A stretch of DNA of 64,000 nucleotides from Diogma glabrata (Eukaryota > Arthropoda > Insecta > Diptera > Cylindrotomidae): contig OY856186.1 of NCBI GenBank assembly GCA_963693315.1, positions 233,281,541-233,345,540 of the forward strand, written 5' to 3'. The position numbers and the translations under genes were made by a program. Under the pieces are notes generated by a model. That model had not been told where the DNA came from. It saw only the letters and a list, made by a program, of their open reading frames with translations, and did not search any database. This document shows, in pieces, positions 55,732 to 64,000 of this stretch; position 1 is the stretch's first letter; the number at the start of each line of letters is the position of its first letter.

Positions 55732-56733
55732 TTAAGTCGGCTTAATTCCAGTCGAGTCAATGTGATGTCCTAAAAAGTCAACGTTGGTTTTTGCGAAGTT
55801 GCAGTTTTCAACGTTGATGATGAGACCTGCGTTTGAAAGACGCTCAAAAACAGTTCGAAGATGTGTGAGGTGTTCCTCAAAAGTTTTAGAAGCAATAAGG
55901 AGGTCATCAATATAGATGAAACAAAAGTCAAGGTCTCGAAGTAATGAATGCATGAACCGTTGAAATGATTGCGCAGCGTTTCGCAATCCGAATGTCATTC
56001 GAACGAATTCGAAGAGTCCAAACGGTGTGGATATTGCTGTTGTCGTGTTCATCAATAGGAATTTGATGATAAGCACAAACGAGATCGATAGTTGAGAAAA
56101 TGTTGCATTCATATAATTGTTGAGTAAAATCCTAAATATGAGGGATAGGATATTTATCAGGAGTTGTCACATTATTAAGAGCAAGGTAATCACCGCAAGG
56201 TCTCCACTCGCCGTTCTTCTTTTTGACGAGGTGGAGAGGGGTTGACCATGGGCTGTTAGAAGGTCGACAAATACCTTGAGCCAACATGGTGTCGAATTCG
56301 GTCTTGACTGTCGCCAATTTGTCCACGCGTTTCGATAACGTGCGTAACGTTATTTTTGACCGGTAAAGCAAGATCACTTGCAGAAGTTAAATTTTTGTAA
56401 TTCCTTAGAATATTGCAGGACAGCAGGATCAACAGAATTGTCAATTGTTGTTAAAGTGGGGACTGGAGAAGTGGAGATTTCAGCGACAGCGAACAAGTTG
56501 GTAAGTGGATCGACAAGTCGTCGGGTTTTGATATCCACTAAGAGACCATACTTATTTAAAAAGTCAGCGCCAAGTATAAGCATGGTAACGTCCGCGATAA
56601 TACAGGTCTGACAGAACGAATTCGTGGGATCGTGTACCATACGTTGATTTTTGTGTTGTTCGCTACATAGAGTGGGAAATCAGAAAGTTTAGAGAGTTTT
56701 TCTTCCACAGTAGCTGGAAGAACAGACACTTCG
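55732..56733 (-). pseudogene. pol: gypsy-2 protease (truncated) and RT, unit 4
   Basis: RT as in unit 3. The deletion removes the protease active-site DTG and everything back to mid-gag; only PATVEEKLSKL and later remain. Confidence 0.85.
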
Positions 56734-57085
56734 AAGAAATATCTGGTGTAATGATGCCTAGAACATGACCATATTTGGCCTCTTGCGATTTAATTTTTGA
56801 AATTCGGAATTGCTCTTCCAAAATTGTAAACCAGGTGTCTGGTTGATCTTTCCAGAAAGGAGGAACTTTAATAGAAATCGGGCTAATTTGTATTGCCTCT
56901 TGATATTTTGGTTCTGCAGAACAATATGGGAAAACATTTTGAGGTCTTTGAACATAGGTTGCAGATGTTCCTTGATCTTCATTAGCTTCCATAAAGGCTC
57001 TAGCCCGTTCATTAACTAGAGTTTGGAGCTCTTCTTCCGTAAAGGAATATTTTTGAGGTGTATCAGCGTCATCAGAAGGATCCAT
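56663..57085 (-). pseudogene. gag: gypsy-2 gag N-terminal half, unit 4
   Basis: Keeps the start to ITPDISS, then runs across the deletion joint in a new frame (KCLFFQLLWKK) to a stop at 56,663. A chimeric frame with no expected function. Confidence 0.85.
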
Positions 57086-57484
57086 AGCCGAAGTTAAATG
57101 AACTTGCAACAGTTTTTCCTCGACCTAAAAGATACGGCGACTAGAAAGTAAAGAATTGCGTCGAAAAATACTTTAATCGGGTGAAAAATACTCAAATCGG
57201 GTTGCTTTTTAACTTTTAACCTTTAATCGTGTTAAAAAAAATACTTTAATCGGGGATATTGAACTGCCAATATAAATGAGGAAAATGCAATTAACAATAG
57301 CCCAAGCAAATAAGAATTTCCTTAAATAAATTTATAAAATTTAATATTTTTAAGCAAAATGAAACAATCTACTATTTTAAATTTCGAAAAACAAAAAAAA
57401 ATAAATTAAACAATAAATTTGATACTTTAATGTTGTTGTCTTGAATCCGTTGTAAGCTAGTTCCTTGTCGGATGGTCACCAATT

Positions 57485-58014
57485 TATAGCTGCTAGAAGT
57501 GTTCCAATATATATTATTAATATATATATTATTATATATATATATTATTTATTGCCACGATGATACTTTAAATTCTAATTTACGTATTCACACTGCATAT
57601 AATTTGAAATCAAAAACAACATAGTAAGTAAACTAACTTTCAATATTTTGTTCCATTATATTATTATTATATTATTGACACGTATCTTACAAGCACTATA
57701 TTTAAGACTTAAAATTTTGCAAAATAACTTTTTGAAATTAAATTAAAAGTATATTCAGGGAATTAAACTGCTTGATGAAGCAAGCATTAATCTCGCTAGA
57801 TTTTACAGCTACTTTTTAATTGTACGAATTTTAAAGATATCTTAAAATTAAAATTATTTTGTGCAAACCGCCGTTTATAAATTTTTATATAAATCTGTCT
57901 AATGATTAATTTGTTTTTCCACGCATTCATGGATTTTTTAAAAATAAAATATAAGTAAGGAAGGTGCGATTGGAATAAAAAAATTTGTTAAAATACTTAT
58001 CAGTGTTCGCCACA
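57485..58014 (-). repeat. gypsy-2 5' LTR, unit 4
   Basis: 530-bp copy, same form. Confidence 0.92.
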
Positions 58015-58018
58015 ACCG

Positions 58019-59424
58019 CACGGCAGAAGTGAAGACTTCATTAGCAATCGCAATCAATTGATATCGTATTAGTAGTATTTGGATCGTATTAGTAGAATAA
58101 ATGAGAAACAAATCAGAACGATAAACCGCTAACTACACACACTAACCTCACAATGTAAACCAAATAATTGTCAAAACAGCACTCATATGCCAATAGCAGG
58201 GACTAAAGTACGCCGTTACCACATGGACGAAGAAGGCAAAATCAACACAAAGCATCTGCATAGACAACATAACTATTCCTACAGTGAAAAATCCGAGACT
58301 GCTGGGTGTAACATTCGACCCACTGCTTAAATTCAATGCTCATGCACAGCTAATAAATTCAAGTTTGAAAAACAGGAACAACGCATTGAAAGCACTAGCG
58401 GGTAGTTCATGGGGCTAAGATAAAGACACGATCTTAACAACGTACAAAGCAATAGGAAGACCAATTATAAATTATGCTGCACCCATATGGACCACTCAAG
58501 TTGCCAACACTCACTGGAATAAGCTACAAACAACACAAAATGCTGCCTTGCGAACCGCAACCATGTCACCTGATGGCCCACCGTGATCACTTACACGAGG
58601 AAAGTAACATATTGCCGGTCCGTGAACATAATGAAATGCTAACCAAACAATACCTATTGGCCTGTCACAAGGAGCAACATCCTTGCAATGACACCTTAAC
58701 TATGATAGACCACCCAGAGATATAAGGAAGACAGCAAGATGCTTTTTGCAGATATCAGAGATAGCCAGGTTACTGGTAACATCGACGAATCTACATATAG
58801 AACAGGCTTAAAAACACTCCCACCAAAACGGTCGAAAATGCAATAAAGAACTATATTCCAAATCGTGTTCTAAATAAAAAGCCACCAAAAGACGCTGCCA
58901 AAGAGGTCCAATTGCCCCGTAGCACTAGATCCATCCTAGCTCAGCTTAGATCCGGTTGGTCACGCATCCTAAACAACTACATGAGTAGAATTGATTCTGA
59001 AATTATTGACAAGTGTCCCGCATGTGAGGGCACGCCACACGATGTAGACCACCTATTTAATTGTCCTGAAAATGTAGCCAACTTGACGAAGGAAGATTTG
59101 TGGTACCGCCCAAGGGCAGTAGCAGAGTTCCTCAACCTGGACATGGAACCGGAGGATTAGCCCCAAAACTGTCGCCACAGTAACAAAAACTAAAGTACGC
59201 GTGGTTGTCACACCCATAGATCAACAAGATCAAATTTTACAAATCTTCCTGCGGAAAGCTAAGCAAATTCATTGGTATTAATGCGCATTGTTGCTGTTTG
59301 CAGCTAATCGTTCCTACCTCAGTAGGGGGTATGCGCAGAGAAACTTTCAGCTTTTACAAAAATAACGAAGGTCTGGCCGTCGCGGGCTCTTAGTCTATTA
59401 AAAAATGATAGATAGATTATTATT
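58019..59424 (+). pseudogene. Non-LTR retrotransposon 3' fragment, unit 4
   Basis: As unit 3; zinc-site frame at 58,912-59,160. Confidence 0.82.
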
Positions 59425-59545
59425 AACTTCCCGATATGGGAAGTTATTGTTTTTGGGTCGATTTTCGAAATCAGAATTTTTATGATATCTTTACGTTTCA
59501 TGACCTCCTGAAGCTGTTTAGACTATTTTTAGCTGGCAGTCTGTA

Positions 59546-59577
<32 letters not shown>

Positions 59578-59970
59578 TGTATATCGCTGTGGAGAATTTT
59601 TGCTCAACGCTTTCTCAACGACGGATGGGTCGATTTGAACGAAAATGGTCGCAATCGATGTATCTTGTCGTAACTTAGAGCCCAGTCCTTTTCTAGCGAA
59701 ATTAAATTATTTGTATTTTAGTGGTTTCCAAAAAACTGAAAATCATTTCTTGCAAATATCATGAGATTAAATAATGCTATTAAGGTCATGAAGCTATTGA
59801 ATGACTTGTTTGTCATTCTTTTTAGAACCTTTAAGAAAATTATTAAGGATGGCTTGATTGCCACCAGCGTAAGGTATGAAACGACGGTAGAAACTAATCA
59901 TACCTAGAAAACGACGGAGTTGCCTAACGGTTTCTGAACGATCGAAATTGTTGATCGCATCGACACGTTC

Positions 59971-60972
59971 TTAAGTCGGCTTAATTCCAGTCGAGTCAAT
60001 GTGATGTCCTAAAAAGTCAACGTTGGTTTTTGCGAAGTTGCAGTTTTCAACGTTGATGATGAGACCTGCGTTTGAAAGACGCTCAAAAACAGTTCGAAGA
60101 TGTGTGAGGTGTTCCTCAAAAGTTTTAGAAGCAATAAGGAGGTCATCAATATAGATGAAACAAAAGTCAAGGTCTCGAAGTAATGAATGCATGAACCGTT
60201 GAAATGATTGCGCAGCGTTTCGCAATCCGAATGTCATTCGAACGAATTCGAAGAGTCCAAACGGTGTGGATATTGCTGTTGTCGTGTTCATCAATAGGAA
60301 TTTGATGATAAGCACAAACGAGATCGATAGTTGAGAAAATGTTGCATTCATATAATTGTTGAGTAAAATCCTAAATATGAGGGATAGGATATTTATCAGG
60401 AGTTGTCACATTATTAAGAGCAAGGTAATCACCGCAAGGTCTCCACTCGCCGTTCTTCTTTTTGACGAGGTGGAGAGGGGTTGACCATGGGCTGTTAGAA
60501 GGTCGACAAATACCTTGAGCCAACATGGTGTCGAATTCGGTCTTGACTGTCGCCAATTTGTCCACGCGTTTCGATAACGTGCGTAACGTTATTTTTGACC
60601 GGTAAAGCAAGATCACTTGCAGAAGTTAAATTTTTGTAATTCCTTAGAATATTGCAGGACAGCAGGATCAACAGAATTGTCAATTGTTGTTAAAGTGGGG
60701 ACTGGAGAAGTGGAGATTTCAGCGACAGCGAACAAGTTGGTAAGTGGATCGACAAGTCGTCGGGTTTTGATATCCACTAAGAGACCATACTTATTTAAAA
60801 AGTCAGCGCCAAGTATAAGCATGGTAACGTCCGCGATAATACAGGTCTGACAGAACGAATTCGTGGGATCGTGTACCATACGTTGATTTTTGTGTTGTTC
60901 GCTACATAGAGTGGGAAATCAGAAAGTTTAGAGAGTTTTTCTTCCACAGTAGCTGGAAGAACAGACACTTCG
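59971..60972 (-). pseudogene. pol: gypsy-2 protease (truncated) and RT, unit 5
   Basis: As unit 4. Confidence 0.85.
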
Positions 60973-61324
60973 AAGAAATATCTGGTGTAATGATGCCTAG
61001 AACATGACCATATTTGGCCTCTTGCGATTTAATTTTTGAAATTCGGAATTGCTCTTCCAAAATTGTAAACCAGGTGTCTGGTTGATCTTTCCAGAAAGGA
61101 GGAACTTTAATAGAAATCGGGCTAATTTGTATTGCCTCTTGATATTTTGGTTCTGCAGAACAATATGGGAAAACATTTTGAGGTCTTTGAACATAGGTTG
61201 CAGATGTTCCTTGATCTTCATTAGCTTCCATAAAGGCTCTAGCCCGTTCATTAACTAGAGTTTGGAGCTCTTCTTCCGTAAAGGAATATTTTTGAGGTGT
61301 ATCAGCGTCATCAGAAGGATCCAT
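60902..61324 (-). pseudogene. gag: gypsy-2 gag N-terminal half, unit 5
   Basis: As unit 4, with the same chimeric end at 60,902. Confidence 0.85.
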
Positions 61325-61723
61325 AGCCGAAGTTAAATGAACTTGCAACAGTTTTTCCTCGACCTAAAAGATACGGCGACTAGAAAGTAAAGAATTGCGT
61401 CGAAAAATACTTTAATCGGGTGAAAAATACTCAAATCGGGTTGCTTTTTAACTTTTAACCTTTAATCGTGTTAAAAAAAATACTTTAATCGGGGATATTG
61501 AACTGCCAATATAAATGAGGAAAATGCAATTAACAATAGCCCAAGCAAATAAGAATTTCCTTAAATAAATTTATAAAATTTAATATTTTTAAGCAAAATG
61601 AAACAATCTACTATTTTAAATTTCGAAAAACAAAAAAAAATAAATTAAACAATAAATTTGATACTTTAATGTTGTTGTCTTGAATCCGTTGTAAGCTAGT
61701 TCCTTGTCGGATGGTCACCAATT

Positions 61724-62253
61724 TATAGCTGCTAGAAGTGTTCCAATATATATTATTAATATATATATTATTATATATATATATTATTTATTGCCACGAT
61801 GATACTTTAAATTCTAATTTACGTATTCACACTGCATATAATTTGAAATCAAAAACAACATAGTAAGTAAACTAACTTTCAATATTTTGTTCCATTATAT
61901 TATTATTATATTATTGACACGTATCTTACAAGCACTATATTTAAGACTTAAAATTTTGCAAAATAACTTTTTGAAATTAAATTAAAAGTATATTCAGGGA
62001 ATTAAACTGCTTGATGAAGCAAGCATTAATCTCGCTAGATTTTACAGCTACTTTTTAATTGTACGAATTTTAAAGATATCTTAAAATTAAAATTATTTTG
62101 TGCAAACCGCCGTTTATAAATTTTTATATAAATCTGTCTAATGATTAATTTGTTTTTCCACGCATTCATGGATTTTTTAAAAATAAAATATAAGTAAGGA
62201 AGGTGCGATTGGAATAAAAAAATTTGTTAAAATACTTATCAGTGTTCGCCACA
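61724..62253 (-). repeat. gypsy-2 5' LTR, unit 5
   Basis: 530-bp copy, same form. Confidence 0.92.
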
Positions 62254-62257
62254 ACCG

Positions 62258-63663
62258 CACGGCAGAAGTGAAGACTTCATTAGCAATCGCAATCAATTGA
62301 TATCGTATTAGTAGTATTTGGATCGTATTAGTAGAATAAATGAGAAACAAATCAGAACGATAAACCGCTAACTACACACACTAACCTCACAATGTAAACC
62401 AAATAATTGTCAAAACAGCACTCATATGCCAATAGCAGGGACTAAAGTACGCCGTTACCACATGGACGAAGAAGGCAAAATCAACACAAAGCATCTGCAT
62501 AGACAACATAACTATTCCTACAGTGAAAAATCCGAGACTGCTGGGTGTAACATTCGACCCACTGCTTAAATTCAATGCTCATGCACAGCTAATAAATTCA
62601 AGTTTGAAAAACAGGAACAACGCATTGAAAGCACTAGCGGGTAGTTCATGGGGCTAAGATAAAGACACGATCTTAACAACGTACAAAGCAATAGGAAGAC
62701 CAATTATAAATTATGCTGCACCCATATGGACCACTCAAGTTGCCAACACTCACTGGAATAAGCTACAAACAACACAAAATGCTGCCTTGCGAACCGCAAC
62801 CATGTCACCTGATGGCCCACCGTGATCACTTACACGAGGAAAGTAACATATTGCCGGTCCGTGAACATAATGAAATGCTAACCAAACAATACCTATTGGC
62901 CTGTCACAAGGAGCAACATCCTTGCAATGACACCTTAACTATGATAGACCACCCAGAGATATAAGGAAGACAGCAAGATGCTTTTTGCAGATATCAGAGA
63001 TAGCCAGGTTACTGGTAACATCGACGAATCTACATATAGAACAGGCTTAAAAACACTCCCACCAAAACGGTCGAAAATGCAATAAAGAACTATATTCCAA
63101 ATCGTGTTCTAAATAAAAAGCCACCAAAAGACGCTGCCAAAGAGGTCCAATTGCCCCGTAGCACTAGATCCATCCTAGCTCAGCTTAGATCCGGTTGGTC
63201 ACGCATCCTAAACAACTACATGAGTAGAATTGATTCTGAAATTATTGACAAGTGTCCCGCATGTGAGGGCACGCCACACGATGTAGACCACCTATTTAAT
63301 TGTCCTGAAAATGTAGCCAACTTGACGAAGGAAGATTTGTGGTACCGCCCAAGGGCAGTAGCAGAGTTCCTCAACCTGGACATGGAACCGGAGGATTAGC
63401 CCCAAAACTGTCGCCACAGTAACAAAAACTAAAGTACGCGTGGTTGTCACACCCATAGATCAACAAGATCAAATTTTACAAATCTTCCTGCGGAAAGCTA
63501 AGCAAATTCATTGGTATTAATGCGCATTGTTGCTGTTTGCAGCTAATCGTTCCTACCTCAGTAGGGGGTATGCGCAGAGAAACTTTCAGCTTTTACAAAA
63601 ATAACGAAGGTCTGGCCGTCGCGGGCTCTTAGTCTATTAAAAAATGATAGATAGATTATTATT
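62258..63663 (+). pseudogene. Non-LTR retrotransposon 3' fragment, unit 5
   Basis: As unit 4; zinc-site frame at 63,151-63,399. Confidence 0.82.
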
Positions 63664-63780
63664 AACTTCCCGATATGGGAAGTTATTGTTTTTGGGTCGA
63701 TTTTCGAAATCAGAATTTTTATGATATCTTTACGTTTCATGACCTCCTGAAGCTGTTTAGACTATTTTTAGCTGGCAGTC

Positions 63781-63838
<58 letters not shown>

Positions 63839-64000
63839 TGTATATCGCTGTGGAGAATTTTTGCTCAACGCTTTCTCAACGACGGATGGGTCGATTTGAA
63901 CGAAAATGGTCGCAATCGATGTATCTTGTCGTAACTTAGAGCCCAGTCCTTTTCTAGCGAAATTAAATTATTTGTATTTTAGTGGTTTCCAAAAAACTGA

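Larger units (their letters stand above)
55555..59793 (-). repeat. Array unit 4 (4,239 bp, gag/PR deletion)
   Basis: Equals unit 3 minus 764 bp, corresponding to unit-3 positions 51,731-52,494. The joint reads CACTTCG|AAGAAATATC (about 56,733). MITE empty site at 57,292-57,294; (TG)n at 59,546-59,580. Confidence 0.95.
38993..64000 (-). repeat. Head-to-tail array of five or more 4.2-5.8-kb units
   Basis: Unit starts at 38,993, 44,749, 50,552, 55,555 and 59,794 (periods 5,756, 5,803, 5,003 and 4,239; the last runs off the window). Every junction is the same: non-LTR/(TG)n-bearing flank ending CATGAAG joined to CTATTGAATGACTTG in gypsy-2 pol. Each unit holds RT and PR, gag, leader, 5' LTR, non-LTR 3' fragment and (TG)n. 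Size differences are explained by a MITE (734 bp plus TAA), a 764-bp deletion and TG length. Units are otherwise nearly identical. Confidence 0.95.
59794..64000 (-). repeat. Array unit 5 (partial, cut by window end)
   Basis: Almost identical to unit 4: same 764-bp deletion (joint about 60,972), same empty site (61,531-61,533), and the same TACTCAAATCGG and GATACTTTAATG alleles. (TG)n is longer, 63,785-63,840. The window ends about 50 bp before the expected next junction. Confidence 0.95.

Overview
This window is AT-rich eukaryotic DNA made almost entirely of transposable elements, most likely from an arthropod and probably an insect. The reasons are two spliced exons of a phosphoribosyl-pyrophosphate synthetase (PRPS) gene, a copia element with the initiator-tRNA-Met type primer site, two Ty3/gypsy families, Jockey-type non-LTR elements, a Tc1/mariner-type foldback with a DUF4817 domain, and a DNA transposon carrying a DUF4806 gene. 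The species cannot be named from the sequence. No bacterial genes, rRNA, tRNA or CRISPR were seen.

Region 1 (about 1-20,380) is a nested stack. An outer foldback-like element (about 990-20,377) has ends built of inverted arrays of a roughly 30-bp repeat. A copia element (2,123-19,518; 5-bp target duplication CAACA) sits inside it. The copia was itself hit twice. A nearly intact Ty3/gypsy element on the minus strand (2,242-11,133; 1,102-bp LTRs; target duplication AATA) lies in its 5' LTR. A 3,985-bp DNA transposon (14,716-18,700; CCCGAAAAACAA termini; target duplication AGT) lies in its pol gene and carries a three-exon DUF4806 gene.

Region 2 (20,386-36,240) holds DNA-element fragments, three decayed Jockey-type copies (plus strand 23,264-25,248; minus strand 26,053-29,019 and 33,376-34,667), diverged minisatellites and the only confident host gene, the 3' end of PRPS (minus strand, 32,175-32,790). 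A short plus-strand open stretch ending at 31,323 may be the last exon of a convergent neighbour. At 34,668-36,213 a TIR element contains a second TIR element with 8-bp target duplications, which in turn contains a TA-flanked mariner-type foldback.

Region 3 (36,245-64,000) starts with a second, decayed Ty3/gypsy element (36,245-42,954, minus strand, target duplication ACCG). From inside its pol gene (38,993) to the window end there is a head-to-tail array of at least five 4.2-5.8-kb units: PR-RT fragment, gag, 5' LTR, a non-LTR 3' fragment and a (TG)n tract. The units differ in a stepwise way. Units 1 and 2 carry a 734-bp Harbinger-like MITE with TAA duplications, while units 3-5 have the precise empty site. 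Units 4 and 5 share a 764-bp deletion. Integrase and the 3' LTR lie outside the array and were not amplified.

Apart from PRPS, nothing here looks like a cooperating set of host genes; the coding sequences are replication machinery of mobile elements. The gypsy element at 2,242-11,133 looks recent, since I found one LTR mismatch by eye and its gag and pol are open. The points most worth following up are the DUF4806 transposon, the foldback-like element and the large tandem array.
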